64,000 nucleotides of DNA from Omphiscola glabra (taxonomy: Eukaryota > Mollusca > Gastropoda > Lymnaeidae). Location: positions 7,647,793 to 7,711,792 of the forward strand of contig OZ024798.1 of assembly GCA_964017045.1 (NCBI GenBank), in the 5' to 3' direction. This document shows, piece by piece, positions 10,980-21,990 of the stretch; the stretch's first letter is position 1, and every line of letters begins with the position of its first letter. The notes beneath the pieces were generated by a model. The model made no database searches. It worked only from the letters and a program-made list of their open reading frames with translations, and was not told the origin of the DNA. A program made the translations under genes and the position numbers.

Positions 10980-12554
10980 GGGGGGATATATGAATATATT
11001 TATTGTTAGCTCCTAAGTTCATTTCATTTATCTTGAATATGATTATGATACACACAAAAAATTCCAAATTGTTCCGCCTCTAGAGAAGGCCTGTTTTTTT
11101 TCGAGTAAAAGTCAGAACAGAAATCTTACAATGGTGTCTGCATTGAGTGTTTGAAGATATGTTTTGCACAACATGAACATGGCACTTTTCAGTTGGCGCA
11201 CCAAAGGTTTACATTAGCTTGCCGATGCTTGGGCTGTGTAACGGTACTCTTTAAAAATACAACTACGACAGACAAATATATAGAAACTAAACGCACTGAA
11301 GATAATTTTACCTGATAAAAGTTAGATATGGCATAATATATCCTCTCTAAACTAATAATTTTCTTGGACACTTCTATCTACTGACCTGCTCATAGTTGGG
11401 TTTTTTTACTACTGGAAGGATTGGTTCAGAAAACTGTAATAAGTAGATTATATAATTTTTAGAACTTTGTAAAGGTTTAAAACCACTACACGTCACAAAC
11501 ATACCACGCCAGGCTTCATAATGGCCCGATAAGGATACCAGTTTTAGTTTAATCCGGACATTACGTATATATGTCAAACCTGCTTTTCAGACATGAACAT
11601 TCATATTATTAATATTATTATTTGACACCACAATTAATAATTATCTAGGTGTTTACGTATGTATGGGTGTAACGTTGTTTTCAATTGTTCAATAAGCGCA
11701 CACGAAAGAATTTCCCAGAACTTAGCATTAATCGGTGCGTTTTTATAAAGAACGTTACTTGAATGCGTGTTTTGTCAAGTCACTTTAGCATATGGGAAGT
11801 TGAGGCATTGCCGCCACCTTTGTTTGGCGGGTTATTTCTAGTATTAGTATACTGAACTAGCCTGCCATAACGAATTTAAAATAGTACACTCATTATCATA
11901 ATTGGTACAGCAAACCCGGATCAGATTATCGCGTTTAAGAAACTAAACACCCTGTTATGATTTGATGCACTGATACTTTTTCTTGAAAGTTCTGTGAATG
12001 GTTGCTATAACTTATATCAGTATTTACTATAAATACAGCTCATAAAGGGGGGTGGGGGAAGCTGGTGAATAGCAGTTATAACTCATCCCCAACCCCCCTC
12101 CCGAGACCATCCTGTTGTATTTCACTTCTCTGTAACATGGAAGTTATTTAACTTCGTAAAAATGTCAAAAAGAATGTTAACAATGGAGTCAGTCGGTGTC
12201 ATGTAACAATGTAGCCTACGTTTTAATCTGCTTTTAAACTAACTGCGTGAACAAGCTGTAACGAGTATTTATTATTTTATCAAGTCGAAATTACTTCCGT
12301 TAAAATACCAATCGGTGCACAAATCTTTACGTAATATTTGTTGGTACTCATTTAGTATGCATAATTGAAAGGGGCTCATGTTTTGGCGACACTATATTTA
12401 TACACAACCTTTATACTCCATGTAATTTAAGTTTGGATTGCTACGGTGGCGTCAGTCTATCAAGAAAAACTTGTGAGTGTAAACAAAAATTGACAATATC
12501 GCAAAATTGCAACAGATGTATACTAGCAGATAACAGTGTTTCTCACTATGTTAG
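10422..12554. other. No gene seen; contains a long G run
   Basis: AT-rich sequence without recognisable coding. A T-run followed by about 27 G (near 10949-10985) is a homopolymer that assemblies often get wrong. Short frames at 11189-11577 (minus) have no features I recognise. Confidence 0.4.
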
Positions 12555-12768
12555 ATTGGGTGCTGGGTGGCCGAGTAATATAAACTGATTCCAAGCTTGA
12601 CATAGTCAAGCAAATAACATCACCAGCACCCCGCTTGGATGGGACAAGCCAACCTTAGATGGCAACTCATCTAAGAGAAGGAAAACTAAGTATAACCTGG
12701 AGATGGAGTAGGCGGATAACATTGATACAATGAAAATTTTCGACAACTCCTGTGATGCCACTGTTGCC
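12555..12768 (+). mobile_element. tRNA-derived SINE, copy 1
   Basis: The left end contains an A-box-like 'gggtggccgagt', typical of SINEs that start from a tRNA. The body matches the reverse complement of 18296-18555 in collinear blocks, including catca-cagcacccc, atgggac, ttagatggcaact, agagaagg, ctggagatgg and aggcgg. This copy lacks roughly 20 bases present in copy 2 where the B box would be. No tRNA cloverleaf can be drawn, so it is not a tRNA gene. Confidence 0.7.
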
Positions 12769-15586
12769 AAGTTGTATCATCCACACGTGATGTTCTCTTG
12801 GGTTATCGATTTGTGTCTTAGGAACTCCTAAAGAAAAATCCCAGGCATTGTGATTTCGTCCTGCCCATACTTCACATACTGACAGACTGATTCCAAAAAA
12901 TAAAAAGATAGGTACAAAGACAAGTAGTTCCCTACAAAATGAAATATATGGGAACATACACCCTGGAGAATTTTGGTAGGCTACGATCAAGCTGTTCCAA
13001 AGGATATCGAGTGAAAAAGGAATATTGAAGTTGTAATTCGGAAGCATCAAGACAACAAAGTATCGACAAAAAGTATGCCCTAACGAATAGAGTGGGACAA
13101 GAAATGTTTAATAACATCAAAAGAAATTTAGACATGGTTGGCATTTATGGACGAGTAATATGCTACATAATCGATTATCTATACATTGCCTTAAATGACC
13201 GAGGTATTAAATGACCGATGATTTATATATTGCGCTATGTGGTCGAAATACTAAATGACAGATGACGGTGTAGTGTTGCGTAACAGATAATTAATGCATT
13301 ATTTTGCATGAATGAGGAAAGGTGACCGATACTTTAACTGTTATAGCAGCGTTAAGCCAAGAAAATCATGTAAGGAAAAATGAGAGGGGGAGAGAGGGGG
13401 GGGGAGAGGGGGGAGAGAGAGAGATCTGCCTTTTTCTCTTTTATTTTATTTATTTTTCTGGTCCAGTGCCATACTCATTCGTGATAAAATGGCTTCCTTT
13501 ATGGTGCTCATGCGTTAGCTATCAAAAACTGGGTTAAACAAGACCAGTTTAGAAATACAACACACCCGTAACTACGATAAATGTTCATGGGTGGACGATT
13601 GTGTTGTGGCTCCATTTCAATGGCAGGCAGATCTAGCTATGCTCTAATTAAAGTGCACGCGGGGATTTTTTTTAAAGTGAGGCGAACATGCCACCAGAGC
13701 ACTCTCGGAAATTCCTCTAGCAACAAAAGAATTGAAAAAGTAACCAAAATATTGCATATATCATTTAGCGATTGTTGGTTTGTTAATTTATTTTTGTATT
13801 TACGGAATATTACCTTTAATGTTAAATTTGTTTATTAACGAAGATTCTTGGATCTTGGAATGAATTGTTGTATGAATGTATTTATTTGTCATAACGAATC
13901 ATTCGCATTAAGCTTCATGTAAACACGCGGACAATCTTCCCATGAATTTGACGATTTTAAAAAAACAGTATTCTGTTAATGCACTGTTAATACGTGCAGG
14001 AATGATCCAATGACTAGAAAATGTTATTTATTAAGTCTCACTTAGTGCAGGATTCAAGAAAAAATTAAATCTCATTAGCCAGCTGGCCTTCTTTAAAATT
14101 CAAACATTTCAAACTATTTTCTTGTTGGTTAAATTACAAAAGAGGCTCATCAACACTACAGAGTTTTATAAGCCATTTTGTTAGTTATATGTGGTAATGA
14201 CTGGTAAGTAGTAAATGTATGTAAAAATCAAAGAGGTATTATCTAAATTTAGGTGCTGTAATTGAATAAATCGCTATGTATATAAAATTATAATTTAAAA
14301 AGACTTGAGAGTAAATCTACAATAAAATAACTGAAAGAAATCAAATATTCATTACCATTTATAGCAAAGTCTGAAATTTTGCATATAAATCCACCAGGAG
14401 ATTGCAATTTATATATAACCTAAACGATATAGAATGATACATTATATTATAGTCATGAATAAAATCAACACAACGCGAAGGAGCGTGAAAACGGTTATTA
14501 GAGCTGAATTTTCGACTTATCCCAAGAAACTCAAAAAATCCAAACGTTTATTTCATGACATGACGTGCGAGTTCAAGCCCCCACGGCATATCTAGCAAAA
14601 CAAGTACTTCATTGTGGAGCTCAAACTATCAGTTTAGTTTAACACGGTAGGAAACCGGAGCAGTTGGTTTAAGGATTCGTCTGTGTACAACATCTCTTTA
14701 AATGAAAAACAATAAATAGCAAACGTGTACCTCAGATACGAATTTTTTACCGCAAATACATTTTTATAACTAAGATACAAATCTGTATATCCAAGATACA
14801 CATCTGTATACCTAAAGTACATTTTTTATATGTAAAATACACATTTGTATCACCAACCTTGTCTTACAGCCTTCCTGCAGTTGTCGCAAAAGTCCTACAA
14901 TATAGAAAACACAAGATCCTTTGAGCTAATCCTAAGACCTGGTATACACGTAGGCGTCAACCAAAGGCTATCCTGGTTGTGTCTAGTTAATCTTACTGTG
15001 CATCCCAATAAATAATTCCAACTTGTCCATACATTATGTGACTGTTCACGAATACTGGCATAATAATTAGTAACCAACTATTTAGTCCCAAACTTTCCTC
15101 TCATTCTTTACATGCAGTGCTAGGTGAACTTTTCCCCACTCACAAACATGAAGAGTTTAAAAAAAAAATTAAAAACCCGTGTTCCAAGAAGCAGAGCTGC
15201 AACCGTAAGATTTGGCGGTCCTGAAGATTGTTGGTTTTTTAAGAAAAAACTCAGTTATGAGGTAATAAACTTGGAAGAGCTCCAGATCCTGAAACACCGT
15301 AGCGAACACGTCTCAGAAAAAAATTGTTTTGGGTGAGTTTAAATAAATGTGAGGTGGCCGGTCGGTGAGTGTGTTTGTCAGAAGAGCATGGTTACGCATT
15401 GTGAAATGTATCTAAGGCGGAGAGGTTCGTTCAGTTAAGATATGTTAAAAAAGAAATTAAAATGTCAAAACACAAACATTAATAATGCCTTGCCCTATAC
15501 AATTTTTATACTTTAAAAATTAATTTACACATTTCAGTAACGACATCTTAAAAAGAAAATGTTTGATTTCTGAGTGAAGTAACGAC
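12769..15586. other. No gene seen; small repeats only
   Basis: Positions 13185-13290 hold a loose repeat of 'ttaaatgaccgatg' type units. Positions 13381-13425 are a purine run of GAG/GGG units. The plus-strand frame at 15124-15336 (71 codons, basic and Lys-rich) has an ATG but no family I recognise. The rest is AT-rich with no supported feature. Confidence 0.4.
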
Positions 15587-15712
15587 GAAACACACTAAGC
15601 AACCTTATCCGATAGAACAATACAAAAACTGCATTAACGACACACATTAAAGTAACCTTGTCCAACAGAACAATGTTGGTGCTCAACGACACACATTAAA
15701 ATAACCCTGTGC
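15587..15712. repeat. Minisatellite, about 59-bp unit, near three copies
   Basis: The pattern 'cacacattaaagtaacctt' followed by 'gtccaacagaacaat' recurs three times with divergence. Confidence 0.55.
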
Positions 15713-16314
15713 CATAAGCCTTACGTCACCAGTGTTATATCAGCACCACCCACGGAGTGTAAGACTAATGAAGACGCAGGTAGTCCACCCATCTCTCACT
15801 GCTCGGTGCTATAATTACAGCGGTGCATCACGACTCAGCTGATTAGAGGGTTGAATATACACACGTTGTCCATCCCAGGGCGGCCAAACAAAACAAAATG
15901 AATTCCTCGATGGCAATTATCAAAATGTGTTTAGCATCTCAAGAATAGGACAGAATAATAGTCCAGGTAAACTGTAGTTAGATCTGTTATTAAATTACTC
16001 CCGATTATCCAGCAATATAAGTTTGATGCTCTTCTCACTAACATGCAACAATTTCTATATACTGTATTTGTTGACATGCAACAAATTTAGAGCTACTGTA
16101 TTTGTAGCTTTTGAAATAAAAAAAAAATTATACAAGTAGTAGTCGGTCATTTTAATTCTGGTCCACTCCTATTCATATTGTTTTTTTTATAAACAACGAT
16201 GTCATGGGAGACTATGGGAATCAATCTTGGTATGAAATGTCTACATCTTCTCGGGGGAGACCATAATAAATTATATACGAGCAGAAACCTTTAACAACAC
16301 ATCAATACTTCGAT

Positions 16315-16402
16315 ATGGTTACCGGAAATTTGATCCAAAGAAATTTCGTCGACAGAAAATTGATCGACGGAAATTTGGTCGAACGGAAATTTGATCGAAT
16401 CT
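16315..16402. repeat. Short tandem repeat of 'ggaaatttgatcga' type
   Basis: Four or five imperfect copies of a 15-18 bp unit (ggaaatttggtcgaac / gaaaattgatcgac) with alternating ATC and GTC variants. Confidence 0.6.
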
Positions 16403-16618
16403 TTTTTTCAGTTCACACGTTAAAATTTTCGTAAAATTTCTTTTTGAACGCACTATACTATATAGTAAAACAAAAGAATGCGTGCCATTTATAATAACAA
16501 CGTGTCATTTATAAGACGATATACAAGGCCCACTCTATCTGCCTTAGTAATATTAAGGTTTGTATGTGGAACAGCGCATAAGAATTCAAAATTTCGAGTA
16601 TTGAAAAAGTAGCCTACA

Positions 16619-16686
16619 TGTAGAGAGGGAATAGGAGCCAGAATGATCAATAAATTGATCGTGGGTCCTTAATATATAGAAGAAGA
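16619..16686 (+). mobile_element. Short 3' end of the CR1/Jockey-like LINE
   Basis: The stretch with 'gatcaataaattgatc' followed by cttaatatatagaagaaga matches the 3' ends of the copies at 45364 and 59770, in the opposite orientation. Only the last 70 or so bases of the element are present. Confidence 0.6.
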
Positions 16687-17279
16687 ATAGTTCTCCATGT
16701 TTGAACACGGTGTCCCCAACTTTGAGGTTATAGGCTATCGTTACCTAGCACAGCCTGACATTAGGGCTGACTTGTGATAAGACTAAGTTACACAAAACTT
16801 TAGATTCGCTACCGAAACTGTCGCTGAGCACTGTATCATCACTCAAATGTAACTAAATATAGATATTTATATGCTAAATTCGCTGCTACAAATATACAAA
16901 TAAATATACCAAGAAATGTATTTATTGTATTCTATGCTAGCACTAATTTTATGAACTGATATATGATTGTACTCACATATAAGTAAACAAACGAATATGT
17001 TATACTTGCTGCTATTCCACACCTACACCTGTAGGATATTCCCAGATTCACCCTCAGCTCTACTTGACCCCTCCCCCAATCCCCACCACATCCCCAACCA
17101 TAAAGATAAGCATGCTCCTCTATCTCACCGTTCATCCCATCTCTCGCTCTTGGTGGGAGTGATAACGGATATGGAGTAGTGTTGTGGGCGGCGTAGACTC
17201 ACGTGCAAATCATAATCCTTTAAAGGTTACTTTATAATAGAGTCTATAAAAGTTATTCAATGCAAAAGTTTATATATCT

Positions 17280-17445
17280 ATACTACAGTCTGTAGGAGTT
17301 ATTTACTGTAACCGTTCATATATCTATACTAGAACCTATATGAGTTATTCATTGTAACAGTATCTATACTAGAGTCTATAGGAATTATTCACTGAAACAT
17401 TTCATATATCTATACTAGAGTCTGTAGGAGTCTGTAACAGTTCTA
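17280..17445. repeat. Degenerate minisatellite, about 48-bp unit
   Basis: Units of the form 'tctatactagagtctatagg' plus 'agttattcactgtaac' repeat three to four times. Confidence 0.6.
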
Positions 17446-17494
17446 GCCTTATTATGTCATAGTGAAATACTTTCACAGTCGTTAGAATCCGTGG

Positions 17495-17745
17495 TATAAG
17501 ATAAGATTCTTTCATTGATCCCAATACATGAAAATGTGTAGTGATTACATTGTACATATTCATTTTCAGCATCTATATAAATATTCTAATTAAGATAATT
17601 TTAAAACTAGAACAGTTTGAAAGTAAGACATTTAAAGTATTTCTCAGGCGCAAACACCAGCCCTTTTATAACATAAAACCTCAATTCGTAATGACAATAT
17701 TGACTTTAAGAGTGATTATTTAATTTATCACAGTATGGATGATAA
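17495..17745. repeat. Dispersed repeat family D, copy 2
   Basis: It contains 'agattctttcattgatccc', then attttcagcatctatataa and a terminal gacaatattgactttaagag. These blocks recur in order at 35545-35745 and partly at 6655-6830. Confidence 0.55.
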
Positions 17746-18295
17746 TTTGTAACGCAGCGCAAGGTACTATACATGTTAATTTGTAGTATTAATCATTTCA
17801 AATTGTTCGTGTCTACAAAAATAAAAACAATAAGCCCACTTGCGTTGCTAGCAGTGCAACCAAACCGATAGCGACCTAAAAAACGGCGCAAAAAGCTATA
17901 CAAAAACAAAAAATGTTTTTAGTCATTGTTGGGCCGTAATCCTGAGATCGATATCGACTATTAATGTGTGGGATTTGACTTGCAGTGTGCATTCGCACAT
18001 TAGTTTAGTGTCCGTACATGTTGATCTATGAGTCAATTGCAAACTGTCACACTTGATGTGATTTATCCTTAAAATATAGGCTGTAAGGCTTCTGTTGATC
18101 CTAAAAGTTACACCATTTACATTTATTTTATTAATTCGCTTTTGTTAAACAGTCCGCCAGACGACCTCTTGTGTGCCAACTGGCATAAACGGTGACATAC
18201 GTCCAGTAGTTTTACTTGTCACGTTTTGATTAATTGATGGAATACTTATATAGTGCTTGTATCATTGCTATTTTAGCATGCTCACTGCGCTCTCG

Positions 18296-18555
18296 GCGAT
18301 GGCATCAGGGGCGTCGCTGCAGTTGTCGGAATGATTCACGGAATGATTCATTGTTTCGATGTTCGCCGCCTATGGGGGACGCCATCTCCGGGTTTGAATT
18401 CAGAGTTTCCTTCTCTTTGATAAGTTGCCATCCAAGGTTAACGAGTCCCATCCCTCCGGGGTGCTTGTGATGTTTTTGGTTTTGGTGGAACGCCAGACCA
18501 TGAACTTGTGACTGGATCAGTTTAGACCACTCGGCCACCAAGCACGTTAGCAAAT
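18296..18555 (-). mobile_element. tRNA-derived SINE, copy 2
   Basis: Read on the minus strand it has an A box (TGGCCGAGTGG) followed about 30 bases later by a B-box-like AGTTCATGGTCTGGC. The body is shared with 12555-12768 and ends near GACGCCCCTGATGCC. This is the longer and better preserved copy. The overlapping open frames on both strands are SINE sequence, not genes. Confidence 0.75.
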
Positions 18556-18618
18556 GAGACACTTCAGGCCCATACCGAGAAGTTGGCTATGCCGTCATTA
18601 GAACTTGTTGGCACGGGC

Positions 18619-18665
18619 CAGCGGTTTTCAACCTTTTTCTTATCTTACGACACACAAATTAATGT
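18619..18665 (+). mobile_element. hAT-type terminal sequence, partner end not found
   Basis: 'cagcggttttcaaccttttt' is the usual form of a Charlie-type hAT terminus. I did not find its inverted partner, so the extent of the element is unknown. Confidence 0.4.
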
Positions 18666-18790
18666 ATAAAATTCAGCAACAGACCTTTCAATTTAAACAC
18701 TAATAAAATAATATAAGCAGTTCCCAAAAATATTATTATCATATTTATATTAGATTAATAATATAAAGGTATTGTTGAGTGATTAATTAG

Positions 18791-19180
18791 TTGCTCTTCC
18801 CGCGCTTGAATTGGTGACGTATAACACATCATAGAAAAAGTTTAACTTTGGAACGGACACCAATAACTCTTCTGCACTGTCTAATAGCAGATTGTTGGGT
18901 TGAGCAGCCCCAAACATATCTGCTCCTTCCTTGACCGCTGATGAATGATCTGGGTTCAAAATGAAATCGATATAATCCAGCCTCTCCCTACTGTTTTCTT
19001 CGCACAGAGAGAGTCACGCATCTATTAATTTTCTCCTGCCATTCTCTTGATAAACTTTAATATTCTCTCTACCGAAATTCCATATCGGTCTGATTTTAAA
19101 AGTACCTTTTCAATAGCATGTTCCACCAAATGACAGCACTTCTCGTGAGAAAACATATGTTAAGATTAACTTCCTCAAGT
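18791..19180 (-). pseudogene. Broken coding stretch of unknown identity
   Basis: On the minus strand two long open pieces follow each other. From an ATG near 19162 about 43 codons (MFSHEKCCHLVEHAIEKVLL ... ISVERILKFIKRMAGEN) end in a stop near 19027. A second frame then runs from about 19010 to a stop at 18791 (SLCEENSRERLDYIDFILN ... SAVKEGADMFGAAQPNNLLL). The amino-acid composition looks like real protein and not random AT-rich translation. I do not recognise the family. Its position just inside a hAT-like terminus suggests a decayed transposon protein, but a host pseudogene is possible. Confidence 0.35.
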
Positions 19181-20059
19181 TGATCAGCCCAAAGGTAAAT
19201 GTAGCATGCAGATAAACGTGAAATCCCAGACAGCATGTAAAAGACTTTGTGCCGTATGTAAATCTAGCTTAAATGTGGTGGTGCTAGTGACGAATCGGCG
19301 AAAATATTAATTTTGAGTATTTTTGGGGTGCGATATATTTGGTTTCAAAACCCTTTTTAAAAAGTAATTAATTATTTATTAAAATTAAAAGATATTAGAA
19401 AATTTTGTAAAATATGATTTGGTTAACCCTATGAATGGGTAAAATTATTTATTAAATTTAAATGTTTTTATTTTTTACCGTTTCGATTTATATACTTGAC
19501 CACATCAATGGAAAGTTTTATTTCTCAGAATTTAGACAATTATAGCTTCCTGTCACTTACGAAAGTTACCGAACACTTCAATCGGCATTGAATCATGGTC
19601 ATAACGGTGTTTATCTAATCTACTTAAAAAGTCACCTCATTTCTGACGCATCAACTTTGAACTTTTATTAAAGCACGCATTTGGATTGGTTACACGTGTG
19701 GAAAATGTATATGTGATCAATTATCCTTTTATGAAATTCGGTTAGCCCGAGCAGTGTGAATGAATAGGATGGTGTCACCTGGTGCCGTCCGGACCCCCGC
19801 ACACCCTAGCTACGCTACTGAGTACAACGTATAACAACGTGTAAAAGAACTGATGAATTAACCAATCAAGTATTACCAGGAGTTTGACATCTAGGAGCAA
19901 TATTTGAATTTTAAGCACGTTGGAATAAGTATAAGGTGGATGCGAAACATAGATATATAGATAAAAACATATGGAAACAAGCTATTATCTGCAAGGTCCC
20001 GCTTATTCTAACTGGACCTTGCAGGTAGAGTTAATAGCTGGTTTCTATATATGAAATGT
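19181..20059. other. No gene seen; one MITE-type end
   Basis: Near 19770-19825, read on the minus strand, the sequence begins CAGTAGCGTAGCTAGGG and continues with GTGTGCGGGGG. This resembles the termini of short hAT-type MITEs and the sequence at 35845-35900. Nothing else is supported. Confidence 0.35.
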
Positions 20060-20160
20060 AATAACAAGGTATGTTAAACTTAAATTAATAGACAGGACAA
20101 TACGATTTAGGACGTTTCGGCTTAGAGCCTTTTTCAGCAAACAAGACACATAGAACTAAG
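20060..20160 (-). repeat. Inverted flank of a Penelope-like element, left copy
   Basis: The reverse complement matches 20780-20880: a block rich in 'aacaaggtatgtt', then a motif reading on the minus strand CTGAAAA, AGGCTCTAAGCC, GAAACG. That layout is like a hammerhead ribozyme core with a 4-bp stem II (GGCT/AGCC), although the CTGANGA box is altered. Confidence 0.55.
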
Positions 20161-20379
20161 TCAAGTAATAGAGCATTCAAGTAATAGAGCACAGTAAAAA
20201 AAACGTTTAGATATTTCCTTTGTTGCTGTCGGAAGTAGGATTACAGGAAGTGAAAGAATGTAAATATTGGTACTGTGAAAAATAAGGTAGAGAAAACGGA
20301 CCAAAATATTTAGGGATACATAAAATCTAAGGAATAAGAAAAAAAGAAAGAATACAGGTAAATTGAGAAACATTAGTAG

Positions 20380-20720
20380 GAGAGTATTTGATTCATACCA
20401 TGTGGAGATATGGTGCCGAAAAGCTAAATGTGTTTTCGATTTTAACTCTCTCTAGTGTTTTTATGCAAAAAATTATTGCCGTAATGCACCTTTATGTTGC
20501 TCTCTGTTGAAATGTGAAGAGACGGGAAAGTTTACCTTGTTTCATTTCCCGTATCTGCCAATCTTCTACCAGTTTCGCCTATATAACTAGAATGACATCC
20601 ACGCACACAATAGCAAATTTAAAATTACGACTAACCCTCGTTGATGGTAAAGGTACCCTTAGGGGAGCTAATGTGTTTGGTTTGGAGTGTATAGGGACAA
20701 GTCCTAATTAGGCGTCAAAT
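20380..20720 (-). mobile_element. Penelope-like element remnant with GIY-YIG endonuclease piece
   Basis: On the minus strand the frame gives SYIGETGRRLADTG, the signature of the GIY-YIG nuclease found at the C-terminus of Penelope-like reverse transcriptases. Further on, in shifted frames, come HKNTRE-like sequence and the terminal KIENTFSFSAPYLHM, equivalent to the usual C-terminal block of this group. The reverse transcriptase itself is not visible. Frameshifts show it is inactive. It lies between the two inverted flank copies, as expected for Penelope-like elements with pseudo-LTRs in opposite orientation. Confidence 0.65.
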
Positions 20721-20779
20721 CTAAAACTAATCTATTACACTCAAGTTTTTGAACTGTTTTCTAGTTTGTGTTGTTTCTG

Positions 20780-20880
20780 GTTTAGTCTTTGTCTGCTGAA
20801 TAGACTCTTAGCCGAAACATTCTCCTTTTATTGCCATGTCTTTTCATTTCAAGTTTCAACATACCTTGTTCAACGATTTC
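20780..20880 (+). repeat. Inverted flank of a Penelope-like element, right copy
   Basis: It matches the reverse complement of 20060-20160. It contains gctgaatagactcttagccg followed by aaac, again a hammerhead-like arrangement with a damaged first box, and ends in a block around 'aacataccttgttcaa'. Confidence 0.55.
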
Positions 20881-21754
20881 CTGCTAATCTTCAGTAACAA
20901 TTCTATTTTTAAACTTATTTACTCCCGGTGGGGCGTGATTACAATGAAGGTAAGTTGGGACAGTGACTTATTATAAACACTCGAGGCATGTTCGGTTTGA
21001 ATAAAACAAGACGCAAGAGGAGGAGAAAACTGCGTGGGCCATACAATGGCTCGCGTGCCCTCTCACTAGAGTGATAGAAGCGACTCCTGGATGGTGAGTT
21101 AGTGCCATCAATGAACAGGACGTGCTACCTGGAGGCAAGGGATATTTATTAACAGGATCAGGAGCTAACGCGCTGCACATGTGCTACAATCCAGTGAATA
21201 AATTAACCTGAAGAAGAGTTCGCAATTAACGTCATGTAGCCACTTTTTTTTCCTCGAGTGTGTGAGATCATACTGAAATCCTCAATTGTAACGGTTAACA
21301 GACTAGGATTTAAAGTTTAGCGGTAATTTTGACGAAAGAAATTACTTTGGAGTAAAATGTTCAATGGAAGTTTGTTCGAACTTGGAAGTTGGCTCGAAAT
21401 ACGAAATAATTTGGGGGGAGAGGACATTAAAAAGTTTACATTTTCCCAATTTCTCCCCCTCAACTTATCTTTAAATATATATTTTTTTTTAAATAATGAA
21501 TAAATCTCCTGTTATTTCGAACTAACTAACACTGAGTCGCATTGAATCAAATCGAGATATTTCAACGGAGATAAACACAAAGATGTTTCCACCAGGGCAC
21601 TAATTTCTTGCACTAACGCACCAGTGAGAGTTAGAGAGGGACAAAAATAAAATCAGCTTTTCGGCACATCATCATCATATACAAATTATTTCAATATCAA
21701 ATTCTCTCTTACGAATGATCCTCAATTTCCCCGTCTTTAGTTCTTATACGTCTC
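20881..21754. other. No gene seen
   Basis: Mixed sequence with no supported coding. A minus-strand frame at 20971-21180 has an ATG but no known features. Confidence 0.35.
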
Positions 21755-21990
21755 AGTAATTTTATAGCTCTATCGCTCTATTTTAAACCAGGTGCCACTG
21801 TTTAATTACATTTACAGATCAATTGAGCTATTTTAGATCAGGTACAAATGTTTCAGTACATTTATGAATCAATCGCTTTATTTCAAATCAGTTATCAATG
21901 TTTAAGTACTTTTACAGATCAAATGCTTTATTTTAGAGCTGGTCAAACTAGTTCAGTAATTTTTATAGATAAGCTCTATTATAAGCTCTA
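21755..21990. repeat. Degenerate minisatellite, about 62-bp unit, four copies
   Basis: Each unit has the pattern 'gctattttagatcaggtaca', then tgtttcagtac and tttacagatcaa. Confidence 0.6.

Larger units (their letters stand above)
15713..17279. other. No gene seen
   Basis: AT-rich sequence. Two small items inside it are listed separately (16315-16402 and 16619-16686). Frames at 16932-17179 on both strands overlap each other and are not supported. Confidence 0.4.

Noticed and set aside
12555..12640. A tRNA gene, because of the A-box sequence.
   Set aside because: No cloverleaf or anticodon arm can be drawn, and the sequence continues into a repeated SINE body found elsewhere.
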